Made by a program: the position numbers and the translations under genes. Positions 8,013 through 17,226 of a stretch of DNA of 64,000 nt are shown here, piece after piece (the stretch's first letter is position 1; every line of letters starts with the position of its first letter). This stretch comes from Chthoniobacterales bacterium (GTDB lineage Bacteria; Verrucomicrobiota; Verrucomicrobiia; Chthoniobacterales; Terrimicrobiaceae). The DNA is taken from contig JACSRU010000115.1 of the NCBI GenBank assembly GCA_014879575.1, positions 1-64,000 of the forward strand. Reading direction: 5' to 3'. The notes beneath the pieces were generated by a model. It worked only from the letters and a program-made list of their open reading frames with translations. It was not told the DNA's origin and searched no databases.

Positions 8013-8191
8013 GATATCGCTGAAATGAAAAGAAAGGGGGCGATATGTAGCGTCTGGGTCGGGGTTATGCAAGGGGATTCTTGGAAAAAACGTCCGGAGG
8101 CGGAACGGGGCTCCCCCTTGGCCAGGTTTCCAGGGGTCGAGGGGCTTTCGTGGGGATGGCGCGGGGGGTGGTTATCTGATAGGGTCCGCAG

Positions 8192-9484
8192 ATGTTTGAA
8201 ATCAATCCGCGGGATAAAATGGTGGAGCGGGCATTGCTGGTGGGTGCCTATGATGATCCTTTGCGGAAAGCCGACGAGCGGGATTTGCTGGAGGAGTTGG
8301 AGGAACTTGTCCGCACGTTGGGCATTCCGGTGATCGACCGCCTGTTGGTGTATCACCGCGAACCGCAGGCGCGCTACCTCCTGGGTTCCGGGAAGGCGGA
8401 GGAAATCTGCGAACACATCCGTACGCTGGGTTGCGATGTCGTAATTTTTGACAACGAGCTGACTCCGGCGCAGCAGCGCAACTGGGAGAAACTGTCCAAG
8501 GTGCTCGTGATCGACCGGCGCGAAATCATTCTCGACATTTTTGGGGCCCGGGCGCGCACTCGCGAGGCGAGGATCCAGGTGGACCTCGCCCGCATGGCCT
8601 ATTCCCTGCCCCGGCTTACCCGCGCCTGGAGCCATCTGGGGCAGCAGGGCGGTGGCATTGGCGCCAAGGGCGAGGGCGAAAGCCAGCTGGAACAGGACAA
8701 ACGGAAGATCCGCGGCCAGATGGACCGGCTTCGTAAGGAGCTCCTCGGCGTGCGCAGCTCGAGAGCCACGCAACGCAAGGACCGGAAGCGTGCGCCGGTC
8801 CCGAACGCGGCCATCGTGGGTTACACGAATGTCGGCAAGTCCTCGCTTTTGCGAAAGCTCACGGGCGCGGACGTGCTGGTCGAGAACAAGCTCTTTGCCA
8901 CCCTCGACACCACGACCCGAAAGATTGCCCTGCCCAACAACCAGCCGTTATTGCTCACGGACACGGTGGGATTTATCCGGAAACTCCCGCACGAGTTGGT
9001 GGATTCCTTTCATGCAACCCTCGAGGAGGTCGTGCATTCGGATTTTCTCATCCATGTCCTCGACGCCTCGCATCCCAGGGTTCTCGAATTTTACCATACG
9101 ACGATGGGCGTCCTCTCGGATCTTGGGGCCGATACGAAACGAACCCTCGTGGTCTTCAACAAGATGGACCGCGTTGCCGACGACGGCACCCGGGAGGTGA
9201 TCCGGAAACACTTTCCCGGCGCGGTGTTCGTCTCGGTGAAGACCGGCGAGGGCCTGGAAAATTTGATTGGGAGGATCTCGGAATTTGTGAGCGACGGCAC
9301 CTGTCGGGGAACGTTTCGGATTCCGCTCGCGCGCACGGATCTCCTTGCCCGCCTCCATCGCGAGGGCGTGGTGCATCAGACCGAGTATGAGGAAGATGCC
9401 ATTCGGGTGAGCGCAACGGCGCCTGCGCGGCTCATGGAAGCCCTCCGGTCCTACGCCGCATCGCCGGGGCCGCCTTCGCGCTGA
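8192..9484 (+). CDS. hflX: GTPase HflX
   Basis: 430 residues. An N-terminal HflX subdomain includes YLLGSGKAEEI and VIFDNELTPAQQRN; a glycine-rich linker GQQGGGIGAKGEGESQLE follows; then a G domain with G1 GYTNVGKSS, G3 DTVGFI and G4 NKMD. HflX binds the 50S E site and splits stalled or heat-damaged ribosomes. The gene is divergent from the DksA operon. A TAGGGT hexamer preceded by TG (8177-8185) sits 6 bp before the ATG with no Shine-Dalgarno sequence, suggesting a leaderless start; no convincing -35 is seen. Confidence 0.95.
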   Translation: MFEINPRDKMVERALLVGAYDDPLRKADERDLLEELEELVRTLGIPVIDRLLVYHREPQARYLLGSGKAEEICEHIRTLGCDVVIFDNELTPAQQRNWEKLSKVLVIDRREIILDIFGARARTREARIQVDLARMAYSLPRLTRAWSHLGQQGGGIGAKGEGESQLEQDKRKIRGQMDRLRKELLGVRSSRATQRKDRKRAPVPNAAIVGYTNVGKSSLLRKLTGADVLVENKLFATLDTTTRKIALPNNQPLLLTDTVGFIRKLPHELVDSFHATLEEVVHSDFLIHVLDASHPRVLEFYHTTMGVLSDLGADTKRTLVVFNKMDRVADDGTREVIRKHFPGAVFVSVKTGEGLENLIGRISEFVSDGTCRGTFRIPLARTDLLARLHREGVVHQTEYEEDAIRVSATAPARLMEALRSYAASPGPPSR

Positions 9485-9559
9485 ACCACTCCCCCGCCCG
9501 CACATTCTTCCCACAACGAACAACTGGAGATATTTTTCGGCGTGGTCCATGTTGGGGGC

Positions 9560-11161
9560 ATGTTGCAGCGGCCGGATTTGAACATTCTTCTTCGGGACAT
9601 GCCCCACAAGCCGGGCGTCTATGTGATGCGCGACCGGCTCAAGCATGTGATTTATGTCGGCAAGGCCCGGGATCTCCGCAAGCGGGTGGGCAGTTATTTT
9701 CTGCCTTCGCGAAAAATGGCAGCCGATCCGAAAACCCGTGCCCTGATGGAAAGTGTGTGGGATCTCGAATACCATGTCGTCCGCAGCGACGCGGAAGCCG
9801 TCCTCTTTGAGGGACGTCTCATCAAGGAATTCCGTCCGAAATACAATGTGAGCTTCAAGGACGACAAACGGTTTCTGCTTGTCCGGGTGGACCTCAACGA
9901 ACCGTATCCGAAGTTCGCGCTCACCCGTCTGCGGAAAGAGGATGGCGCCCGGTATTTCGGGCCCTTTGCGCATTCCGGCGCCCTGCGGTCCACGCTCAAT
10001 ACCATGCGCAAAAAGTTTGGCCTGCGGTCCTGCCGGGCGACCCTCCCCGGCGAACGGGACTTCAGGCATTGCCTCGACCACATCATCAAAAATTGCAGTG
10101 CGCCCTGTGTGGGCCGGGTGACACAGGAGGAATACCTGGGCCGCGTCGAGGCGGCGTGCGAGTTCCTCGACGGCCAGAGTCGGGAATGGATCCACCAGGT
10201 CGAAGCCGACATGAAGGCCGCAGCGGAGAAGCTGGATTTCGAGAAGGCGGCGCAACTCCGGAATCTGCTCGATGATCTCCGGACGACCACGCGCTCGATG
10301 ACGCGTTTCACGCGGAAGTCCCTCCCGACAACGATCCATCCAGAGGCCGACATCCGCGCGCTGCAGGAGGCACTTGACCTCCCGCGTCCGCCCCATGTGA
10401 TGGAGTGTTTTGACATCTCAAACATTTCCTCGACGCACATCGTGGCGTCCATGGTCCGGTTTCGCGGCGGCATCCCCGACCGCGCCGGCTACAGAAAATA
10501 CCGGATCCATGGCACGAAGGGGCAAAACGATTTTGCCAGCATGGCCGAAGTCGTCCGGAGACGCTACGGACGCCTCCTGCGCGAAGCCGCCAGGACGGAT
10601 CCCGATGCGGAGTTCAATCAGGAGACCGCCGCAGACGCGGTGGCGCGCGTGGAGACAGAGACCCGCACCACGATCATTCCGGATCTCATCATTGTGGACG
10701 GAGGGCGGGGCCAGCTCACCAGTGCCTGCAAGGCACTCCGCCACCTCGGCCTGCACGAGGCACCGGTCATCGGGCTCGCCAAGGAATTTGAGGAAATCTA
10801 CCGTCCGGGCCGTCCGCTCCCGATGAAGCTGCCGGAAGACAGCGGGGCACTGCGGTTGCTCCAGCGGATTCGCGATGAAGCCCACCGCACGGCCAACGGC
10901 TACCACAGCCTGCTCCTCAAGCGGCGCATCAGCGAAAGTCTTCTCGACGGGATTCCAGGCGTCAGTGCCAGCCGCAAAAAATCGCTTCTCAAGCACTTCG
11001 GATCGGTGGCCCGGCTGAAAAAGGCATCGGTGGAAAGGATTTCGGACGTCCCGGGAATCAGCACGACTCTTGCCGCCGCGATTCTCGAACACCTGGCTCC
11101 CCGTCCGGGAAAAACCAGCCAGGAAACAGAGTCCGTCCCGAGCGGCCGGGCGGTTACTTGA
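9560..11161 (+). CDS. uvrC: Excinuclease ABC subunit C
   Basis: About 533 residues, shorter than E. coli UvrC (610). Visible parts in order: GIY-YIG nuclease (PGVYVMRD ... VIYVGKARDLRKRVGSYF), a four-cysteine cluster CX12CX7CX3C ending in CSAPCVG, a UVR motif (AAEKLDFEKAAQLRNLLDDL), an RNase H-like nuclease (MECFDISNIS, VDGGRGQL), and tandem helix-hairpin-helix repeats near the C-terminus (IPGVSASRKKSLL, VPGISTTLAAAIL). It makes both incisions in nucleotide excision repair. ATG 9560 was preferred; a GTG at 9542 with an upstream GGAG is an alternative. The end overlaps the convergent START-like gene by 8 bp. Confidence 0.95.
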   Translation: MLQRPDLNILLRDMPHKPGVYVMRDRLKHVIYVGKARDLRKRVGSYFLPSRKMAADPKTRALMESVWDLEYHVVRSDAEAVLFEGRLIKEFRPKYNVSFKDDKRFLLVRVDLNEPYPKFALTRLRKEDGARYFGPFAHSGALRSTLNTMRKKFGLRSCRATLPGERDFRHCLDHIIKNCSAPCVGRVTQEEYLGRVEAACEFLDGQSREWIHQVEADMKAAAEKLDFEKAAQLRNLLDDLRTTTRSMTRFTRKSLPTTIHPEADIRALQEALDLPRPPHVMECFDISNISSTHIVASMVRFRGGIPDRAGYRKYRIHGTKGQNDFASMAEVVRRRYGRLLREAARTDPDAEFNQETAADAVARVETETRTTIIPDLIIVDGGRGQLTSACKALRHLGLHEAPVIGLAKEFEEIYRPGRPLPMKLPEDSGALRLLQRIRDEAHRTANGYHSLLLKRRISESLLDGIPGVSASRKKSLLKHFGSVARLKKASVERISDVPGISTTLAAAILEHLAPRPGKTSQETESVPSGRAVT

Positions 11162-11810
11162 CCGGATCGCTTTTCAAGGCGGATTCGAGGGCCTGCACAT
11201 TGGTCTTCAGGCTCTCGGGATTTTCGGACTTTTGCTTCTCGACCTGGGCGACGATCGCCTTGACCGTGCTGCGCATCTGGTCAATGGCCGGCATTTTGAG
11301 AAGTCCGGCCATGCGGGAACCGGGGATGACAAGGTTCGTATAGCGGATCAACGAGCCGTCCTTCCATTTTTCGATCCGCAGGTTGCCTTCGCTCGCCTTG
11401 GTTTGCATTGCGCGGAGGAGATGCCACTTGATGACGTAGCCGCCATCCGGCTCGCTCATAAGGGTGTTGCGGGCGGTGTAGAACTCATCGGGAAGGATCG
11501 GGACATCCACCCCGTAGTCCACTTCCGCCACGCACGGCGAGATTTGTCTGGCGACCTCGGACTTGATGATTTTGGGGACATACTGCTTCGCGGCGTTGTA
11601 ATCGCAAAAGACTGCGGCCACCTCATCGGGAGACGCCGCGACCTTTTGGTAGATCCGAACCTTCGGCCAGGGATTGCCCGCAACCTCCTCGAGGAGGACG
11701 ACCTGGGCGCCTCCGGACACTTCCTCCGTCTGCTTGGGATCCAGATCTTCCACCAGGGAGGCAGCCATCAAAAACGAACCGCTGAGGAGGAAGGCCAGGA
11801 GGGGTTTCAT
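11154..11810 (-). CDS. START/SRPBCC-like exported protein
   Basis: 218 residues with an N-terminal signal peptide (MKPLLAFLLSGSFLMAAS). The body resembles the START/polyketide-cyclase helix-grip fold: VRIYQKVAASPDEVAAVFCDY, then AEVDYGV, then GYVIKWHL and DGSLIRYTNLVIPGS. Such proteins hold lipids or other hydrophobic ligands; the ligand here is unknown. Its 3' end overlaps uvrC by 8 bp tail to tail. It appears to be a single-gene unit, with the queE region lying in the opposite direction upstream. Confidence 0.65.
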   Translation of the reverse strand: MKPLLAFLLSGSFLMAASLVEDLDPKQTEEVSGGAQVVLLEEVAGNPWPKVRIYQKVAASPDEVAAVFCDYNAAKQYVPKIIKSEVARQISPCVAEVDYGVDVPILPDEFYTARNTLMSEPDGGYVIKWHLLRAMQTKASEGNLRIEKWKDGSLIRYTNLVIPGSRMAGLLKMPAIDQMRSTVKAIVAQVEKQKSENPESLKTNVQALESALKSDPVK

Positions 11811-11999
11811 GTTGGGTTAGAAAACCACGGATTCCCGCGCATGCAAGCCGTGATGCAGAAAACGCTTCCGGCGCTGCGCCTTCGCCTGTTTACTGTCGGC
11901 TCCATCCATGAGCCTGCCGAAAAACACCCCGCCGAAAAAAATCCCGCCGGAGATTTTTGGCGTTGTCCCCCGGCCCAAGGCAGGGAACCGCGAACCCTG

Positions 12000-12650
12000 A
12001 TGCCCGTCACCCTGAAAATCAACGAAATCTACCAGTCAATCCAGGGCGAGAGCACGTGGGCCGGACTCCCCTGCGTTTTCATCCGACTGACAGGATGCGA
12101 TCTGCGCTGCACGTATTGCGATACGGAATATGCGTTCTTCGAAGGGAAAAAGCGGGAGGTGGACGACATTCTCCGGGAGGTCATTTCCCTGAAGTGTCCC
12201 CTGGTGGAAGTCACCGGCGGAGAGCCGCTCCTGCAAAAGAATGTTCTCCCCCTCATGACCGCACTCTGCGATGCTGGGAAGACCGTCCTTATCGAGACAA
12301 GCGGCGCGCATGACATTTCGCGGGTTGATCCCCGCGTGCACCGAATTCTGGATTTGAAGTGTCCGGATTCCGGAGAGTGCGCCCGGAACCGCTTTGAAAA
12401 CATCCCGCATCTTACGCCGGGGGATGAAGTGAAGTTTGTCATTGGCTCACGCGGGGATTACGAGTGGACGCGCGATCAAATCCGCACCCACGATCTCTCC
12501 CGGCGCTGTGGGGCCGTCCTCCTGAGTCCGGTCTTTGGCCGGATCGAGCCCCGGGAGATTGTCGAGTGGATGCTGGCCGACGGCCTGCCGGCAAGATTTC
12601 AGCTTCAAATGCACAAAATGATTTGGGAGCCCCGCGCCCGTGGGGTATAA
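12000..12650 (+). CDS. queE: 7-carboxy-7-deazaguanine synthase
   Basis: 216-residue radical SAM enzyme. The cysteine motif CDLRCTYCD is near the N-terminus after IYQSIQGESTWAGLPCVFIR, and the SAM-contacting VTGGEPLLQ follows. The segment EIVEWMLADGLPARFQLQMH is typical of the QueE C-terminus. It converts 6-carboxytetrahydropterin to CDG in the queuosine pathway. It lies 9 bp upstream of queD, the preceding pathway step. The first 930 bp of the same open frame upstream belong to uvrC and the START gene region and are not part of it. No preQ1 riboswitch is visible in the leader. Confidence 0.95.
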   Translation: MPVTLKINEIYQSIQGESTWAGLPCVFIRLTGCDLRCTYCDTEYAFFEGKKREVDDILREVISLKCPLVEVTGGEPLLQKNVLPLMTALCDAGKTVLIETSGAHDISRVDPRVHRILDLKCPDSGECARNRFENIPHLTPGDEVKFVIGSRGDYEWTRDQIRTHDLSRRCGAVLLSPVFGRIEPREIVEWMLADGLPARFQLQMHKMIWEPRARGV

Positions 12651-12651
12651 G
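12623..12651 (+). promoter_or_regulatory. Promoter inside the queE 3' end, driving queD
   Basis: TTGGGA (12623-12628), a 17-bp spacer and TATAAG (12646-12651) match sigma-70 elements 4/6 and 5/6. The -10 overlaps the queE stop codon and ends 8 nt before the queD ATG, so transcription would start within a few bases of the start codon, giving an almost leaderless queD mRNA. Confidence 0.5.
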
Positions 12652-12659
12652 GGCGGACC

Positions 12660-13022
12660 ATGAAAGTTCGCCTGTCCAAAGATTTTATTGTCGAAGCCGC
12701 CCAGAGCCTCCCGAAAGTTCCTTCGACCCACAAATGTTCGAAACTCCACGGCCATACATTTACGATCGAGATTTGCGCCGAGGGCGAAGTGAATCCCGAA
12801 ACGGGCTGGCTCTACGACCATGCCGAGATCAGCCGGGCCATGAAACCGATTGTCGAGGAACTGGACCACGCGTATTTGAACGAGATTCCCGGCTTGGAAA
12901 ATCCGACCATCGAGATGATGTGCGGCTGGATCTGGAACAAGCTCAAGCCGACGCTCCCGGAGCTTTGCGAGATCACCATCCACGAGACGCCCACCGCCCG
13001 GTGCATCTACCGCGGAAACTGA
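12660..13022 (+). CDS. queD: 6-carboxytetrahydropterin synthase
   Basis: 120 residues, normal QueD length. The catalytic cysteine and zinc histidines appear in HKCSKLHGHTF (about 24-34), with further pathway residues in DHAEIS, LDHAYLNEI, NPTIEMMCGWIW and the C-terminal HETPTARCIYRG. It makes 6-carboxytetrahydropterin from dihydroneopterin triphosphate, the product of the folE2 enzyme encoded 6 kb away, and passes it to QueE. queC and queF are not in this window; tgt is at 60.4 kb. Confidence 0.95.
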   Translation: MKVRLSKDFIVEAAQSLPKVPSTHKCSKLHGHTFTIEICAEGEVNPETGWLYDHAEISRAMKPIVEELDHAYLNEIPGLENPTIEMMCGWIWNKLKPTLPELCEITIHETPTARCIYRGN

Positions 13023-13038
13023 GATCTGGCACGTCCCC

Positions 13039-13833
13039 ATGCAAACCATTCCGCTCTGGGAGGGGCCCGTGCCCCACGCGAAAGGCACCGCAGATCGCGA
13101 CATTCCCACGCTCGACATTTATGAGCCTTTCGGCAGCCGGTTCTCCGACGCGGCGATTCTGATTCTCCCCGGCGGTGGCTATGAGAAATTGTCCGCCCAG
13201 GAAGGCGAAGGGTTCGCGGGCTTTTTCCAACTCCACGGCTTCAAATCCTTCGTATTGAATTACCGGCTGGGCAGTTCGGGATACCGGCACCCGGCCATGC
13301 TCGCCGATGTGACCCGCGCGATGCGCCTCGTCCGCTCCCGCGCAGCGGCCGACGGCTTCCGTCCGGACAAGATCATCCTCATCGGATCCTCTGCGGGCGG
13401 TCACCTGGCGGCGACCCTTCTCACAAAATGGGATGCCGGAAACCCCAACGATCCGGATCCTGTGGAACGGGTGAGTTCGCGTCCGGATCTCGGGGTTCTC
13501 TGCTATCCCGTGATCACCATGCGCACTGCCACACACGGTGGATCCCGGGCGAACTTGTTGGGCCAGACTCCCTCCGCAGCTCTGCAGGCCGAACTTTCCG
13601 CCGAGGAACATGTCGCCGCCACAACTCCGCCGTGCTTTGTCTGGCACACATGGGAGGATCCCAGTGTTCCGGTGGACAACGCGCTTCTCTTTGTGGGTGC
13701 GCTGCAAAAGGTCGGCGTGCCCTTCGAACTTCACATCTATCAGGACGGGGGGCACGGGCTGGGCATGAAAGACGGCACCTTTTGGCAGGAGGATTGCCTC
13801 CGCTGGTTGAAACGGCGCCTGAAGACGCCTTGA
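13039..13833 (+). CDS. Alpha/beta hydrolase (carbohydrate esterase-like)
   Basis: 264 residues with an alpha/beta-hydrolase fold. The oxyanion-side PGGGYEKLS (about 44-52) replaces the HGG motif, the nucleophile elbow is GSSAGGH with S118, and the likely acid and base are D207 (WEDPSVP) and H239 (GGHGLG). This layout is shared with acetyl-xylan and other acyl-sugar esterases and with BD-FAE enzymes. There is no obvious signal peptide, so a cytoplasmic role is expected. It follows queD by 16 bp but is probably not functionally linked. The substrate is unknown. Confidence 0.8.
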   Translation: MQTIPLWEGPVPHAKGTADRDIPTLDIYEPFGSRFSDAAILILPGGGYEKLSAQEGEGFAGFFQLHGFKSFVLNYRLGSSGYRHPAMLADVTRAMRLVRSRAAADGFRPDKIILIGSSAGGHLAATLLTKWDAGNPNDPDPVERVSSRPDLGVLCYPVITMRTATHGGSRANLLGQTPSAALQAELSAEEHVAATTPPCFVWHTWEDPSVPVDNALLFVGALQKVGVPFELHIYQDGGHGLGMKDGTFWQEDCLRWLKRRLKTP

Positions 13834-13924
13834 AATCGCCAAGAAAATTCCCCGCCGAAATTTCGGCCTTCCCGCCATTTGAGCAGAAAAATGCTGTTGC
13901 CTTGGACCGCGAGCGGGATGTCTA

Positions 13925-15337
13925 GTGGACAAGGTGAAACTCGAAAGGGATTTTCCAAATCGTAGATCGGTTCTTCTGGCGGTTCTGTGTCTTCTTTTCG
14001 TCTCGGGAGCCCAAGCCGCCGAGGAGAGTCCAGGGACGCTTCGTGCGCCGGTGACCCTGCCGGTTAGAACAGGGGAGGCCCTCGACGTCCCCTGCGACAA
14101 TGGAGTTTCCGGCGAACTGAGCGAGGAAGACTCGGATCCGAGCATCGGGGCGAGCGGCGATTTCTCCACTCCCTCGCCCCAGCCCACTCCGACGCCGGAG
14201 ACCACCCCGGTTCCGGAGCCGATCCCGGAGGTTCCGACGCCGGCGCCTGTCATCACTCCGGTTCATGCAACTTATCACACCCCGGACGCGGTGCCTGTCA
14301 TTGTGCCCGTCACGCCGTCGGTGTCTCCCTCCGCATCTCCACAGCCCAGCGTCGAAGTGCGACCTGTCCCCGAATCGAGCACGCCCCCCATCCCGCCGCC
14401 CCCGCACTCTCCTTCCTGGGCAGGGAAGCTGGTTCTGCTGGTCTTCATCCTTCTCTGCGCACTCTGGCTGGGCGCGGTTCCCTGGAGAAGGCGGGCGGCG
14501 ACCACACGCAAGGATTTCGAGTTTCTCGGGCTGGACAAACTGGGGATCCCGGACGCCATGCGCGAGGAATTCGTGCGTGTGATCCACTCGCGCAGCGGGC
14601 TCATCCTCGCGACCGGCCCGGCCCGCTCCGGGAAGACTTCCACGCTCTACTCGGCCCTCAGCCAGATCGTCCATGCGCCCGGACGCCACATCACAACCCT
14701 CGAGGATCCGGTGGAGTATGAACTCGCCGGCACCACACAGATCCACGTCAACAAACAGGTCGGTATCACCTACGAATCCGGTCTGAAGTCCCTCCTCCGC
14801 CAAAACCCCGATGTGATCTTCGTGGGTGAGATTCGAAACTTTGCCGCGACAAAAATCGTCCTGCGCGCGGCAGCATCCGGGCACCTCCTTTTTGGTTCCC
14901 TGCGCACAAAGGATGCCGCGAGCACAATCCTCCGACTCCAGAAGATGGGATTCCGGTTGGAGGAACTCTCCTCCGCACTTTTGCTGGTGATTGCGCAGCG
15001 CCTGGTTCGTGTGCTCTGTCCCTCCTGTCGGGAGGCCTTTTCCTCCACGGGAAGGGAATTGCGGGCGATCGGAGTGGAACTCACGCCCGGAGAAACGCTT
15101 TATCGCGCAAAGGGCTGCCCGACCTGCAAACGAACCGGCTATGTCGGCCGGACCGGAATTTTTGAAATGCTCGTTTTTGATGAGGAAATCCGTCAGGCTG
15201 TGGATGACGGATTGCAGGTCGCGGCACTCACCGAATTGGCAAAATCAAAAGGCTTCCGCGAATGCCACCAGGATGGAGTCCAAAAAATCCGGGACGGCAT
15301 CACGACTGCGGAGGAAGTCCTGCGGGCCATGCGATAG
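13925..15337 (+). CDS. Membrane-anchored GspE/PilB-like secretion ATPase fusion
   Basis: 470 residues starting at GTG. An N-terminal signal-like helix (15-31) is followed by a 130-residue Pro/Thr/Ser-rich stretch, a transmembrane helix (168-184) and a GspE/PilB/PilT ATPase core. The core has Walker A GPARSGKT (231-238), Asp box TLEDPVEYE (258-266), Walker B-like DVIFVGEIRN (296-305) and the zinc-binding cysteines C365, C368, C398, C401. The N-terminal N1E domain used to dock on the secretion platform is missing. The normally conserved His of the His box is Arg (R327 in GSLRTKDA). No pilin or secretin genes are nearby. Its role is unknown; it may be a divergent or regulatory motor. Confidence 0.8.
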   Translation: MDKVKLERDFPNRRSVLLAVLCLLFVSGAQAAEESPGTLRAPVTLPVRTGEALDVPCDNGVSGELSEEDSDPSIGASGDFSTPSPQPTPTPETTPVPEPIPEVPTPAPVITPVHATYHTPDAVPVIVPVTPSVSPSASPQPSVEVRPVPESSTPPIPPPPHSPSWAGKLVLLVFILLCALWLGAVPWRRRAATTRKDFEFLGLDKLGIPDAMREEFVRVIHSRSGLILATGPARSGKTSTLYSALSQIVHAPGRHITTLEDPVEYELAGTTQIHVNKQVGITYESGLKSLLRQNPDVIFVGEIRNFAATKIVLRAAASGHLLFGSLRTKDAASTILRLQKMGFRLEELSSALLLVIAQRLVRVLCPSCREAFSSTGRELRAIGVELTPGETLYRAKGCPTCKRTGYVGRTGIFEMLVFDEEIRQAVDDGLQVAALTELAKSKGFRECHQDGVQKIRDGITTAEEVLRAMR

Positions 15338-15368
15338 GAGATCCGCCTTCGCCCGCAGGAAATCGTCC

Positions 15369-16595
15369 CTACTTCCGGTGGACCCGGGAAGCGACCTTCA
15401 GGCGCAGTCCGTTGAGTCGGATGAATCCGGTGGCATCGTCCTGGTTGTAGGCCTGGGTCGGATCCGCCTCCATGGTGGCGATGTGCGGATTGTAGAGACT
15501 CACCGGGCTCTTGCGCCCCGCCGCATGGATGCCCCCCTTGAACAGTTTCACGCGCACGGTGCCGGTCACATTCTTTTGGGATTCGGTAACCAGTGCCTGG
15601 ATCGCCTCCCGTTCCGGCGCGAACCAGAATCCGTTGTAAACAAGCGCGCTGTATTTTGGGATCAAACCATCGCGCAGGTGCATGACCTCGCGGTCCATCG
15701 TGAGCGATTCCATCTGCCGATGTGCAAAATGGATGATCGCCCCGCCCGGAGTTTCGTAAACGCCCCGGCTCTTCATGCCGACGAACCGATTCTCCACCAT
15801 GTCCACACGACCGACCCCGTGGGTGCCGCCGAGCTTGTTGAGTTTGCGCATGACGTCCAGCGGACTCAACACCTCGCCATTGACGGCGACGCAGAGGCCT
15901 TTTTCAAATTCCAACTCGACGAGCTCCGGCGTGTCCGGCGCGTCCTCGGGCAACACCGAGAGCGTGGTAAAATACTCGCGGTTCCTGAGATCTCCGGCAT
16001 CGAACCAGGGATCTTCGAGAATCCCGGCCTCGTAACTGATGTGAAGAAGATTGCGGTCCATCGAAAACGGTTTTTTGGAACTTGCGGCGACGGCCACGCC
16101 ATGCGCCTCGGCGTAGGCGATCATCTCGGCGCGTCCGGGGAATTTTTCCCGGAAGCGGGCATCCCGCCAGGGTGCGATCACTTCGACATCGGGTGCCAGG
16201 GCGGCGGCGGTGAGTTCGAAGCGCACCTGATCATTTCCCTTGCCGGTTGCCCCATGAGCCACCGCAGTGGCACCCTCGGCGCGCGCGATCTCGACCATTC
16301 GCTTTGCGATGAGGGGCCGCGCGATGCTCGTGCCCAGAAAGTATTGCCCTTCGTAGAGGGCACCCGCCTGGAGCATCGGATAGATGAAATCCCGGGCGAA
16401 TTCCTCCTGGAGGTCGTCCACATGGCATTTGGAAGCGCCGGTGCGCAGCGCCTTTTCCTCAAGTCCGTCCAGCTCCTCCCCCTGTCCGATATCCGCACAA
16501 AACGCCACGATCTCGGCTCCGTAGGTTTCCTTGAGCCAATTCAAAAGAACCGAGGTGTCCAGCCCCCCGGAATATGCCACAACGATTTTTTCCAT
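15369..16595 (-). CDS. argG: Argininosuccinate synthase
   Basis: 408 residues, normal family length. The ATP-binding PP-motif [10 protein letters not shown] is at about 8-17, and [23 protein letters not shown] and [12 protein letters not shown] are all ArgG signatures. It condenses citrulline and aspartate in arginine synthesis. The ATG at 16595 is chosen because the family starts just before KIVVAYSGG; the 13 upstream codons are unlikely to be coding. It is convergent with the GspE-like gene and has cdd upstream on the same strand. Confidence 0.96.
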   Translation of the reverse strand: MEKIVVAYSGGLDTSVLLNWLKETYGAEIVAFCADIGQGEELDGLEEKALRTGASKCHVDDLQEEFARDFIYPMLQAGALYEGQYFLGTSIARPLIAKRMVEIARAEGATAVAHGATGKGNDQVRFELTAAALAPDVEVIAPWRDARFREKFPGRAEMIAYAEAHGVAVAASSKKPFSMDRNLLHISYEAGILEDPWFDAGDLRNREYFTTLSVLPEDAPDTPELVELEFEKGLCVAVNGEVLSPLDVMRKLNKLGGTHGVGRVDMVENRFVGMKSRGVYETPGGAIIHFAHRQMESLTMDREVMHLRDGLIPKYSALVYNGFWFAPEREAIQALVTESQKNVTGTVRVKLFKGGIHAAGRKSPVSLYNPHIATMEADPTQAYNQDDATGFIRLNGLRLKVASRVHRK

Positions 16596-16687
16596 AAACC
16601 GGGGAGTATGGACGGGAACCTGCCGGTTTCGCAACCCGCGAGACGGAGAATTTTTCCGGACCTGAAAAAAGCGGATGCGCTAAACTG

Positions 16688-17083
16688 TTACGGTTTGTTG
16701 AGAATCCCCTTGGCTGCCCGGGGCAGCAACACGCCAAGGGAAAATTCCTCGACCTTCCCGTGCAAATTGGCGGCAAGAATCGTCAGGGCCGGATCAAACT
16801 CGGCGAGCACCTGGCGGCATGCCCCGCAGGGGCTGAGCACTTCCTCGGAATCCGCTATGATCGCAAGGCACCGAATTTTTCGGTTTCCGGCCGCGACAGC
16901 CGAACCGAGTGCCACCCTCTCCGCACATTGGGTGAGTCCGAAGCTGAGGTTCTCGACATTGCAGCCGCTAAAAACCGAACCGTCTTCGCAGAGGAGTGCC
17001 GCACCCACAGAAAATCCGGAGTAAGGGGCATAGGCGTTTTCGCGGACTTCTCTGGCCGCGCGAATCAATGAGGAATGGTCCAT
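16688..17083 (-). CDS. cdd: Cytidine deaminase
   Basis: 131 residues, normal length for the tetrameric class. The motif AYAPYSGFSVGAAL is followed by CNVENLSFGLTQCAERVAL, with the zinc cysteine and catalytic Glu, and by PCGACRQVL, with the two further zinc cysteines. It deaminates cytidine and deoxycytidine for salvage. ATG 17083 starts the conserved region; the 31 codons of open frame before it do not look like this family. It lies 92 bp upstream of argG. Confidence 0.95.
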   Translation of the reverse strand: MDHSSLIRAAREVRENAYAPYSGFSVGAALLCEDGSVFSGCNVENLSFGLTQCAERVALGSAVAAGNRKIRCLAIIADSEEVLSPCGACRQVLAEFDPALTILAANLHGKVEEFSLGVLLPRAAKGILNKP

Positions 17084-17226
17084 TTGGGTGGGCGACTTGC
17101 GCAACGCTATCAAGTGTGCTTGATTCCTGCACGATGAAAACCGACCAACCTGGCGCCTCCCCTGCGGAGATCCCACGGGATGATCCTTTCCGGAGGAGCG
17201 AAACTTGGTGAGAAATCCCCGCTCTC

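Noticed and set aside
8013-8060. Zur box upstream of the DksA-like gene
   Set aside because: A 7-bp inverted repeat ATATCGC/GCGATAT is present (8014-8020, 8040-8046), but spacing and sequence do not fit known Zur operators.
11811-11999. preQ1 riboswitch before queE
   Set aside because: No preQ1-I or preQ1-II type core or pseudoknot pairing could be traced by eye.
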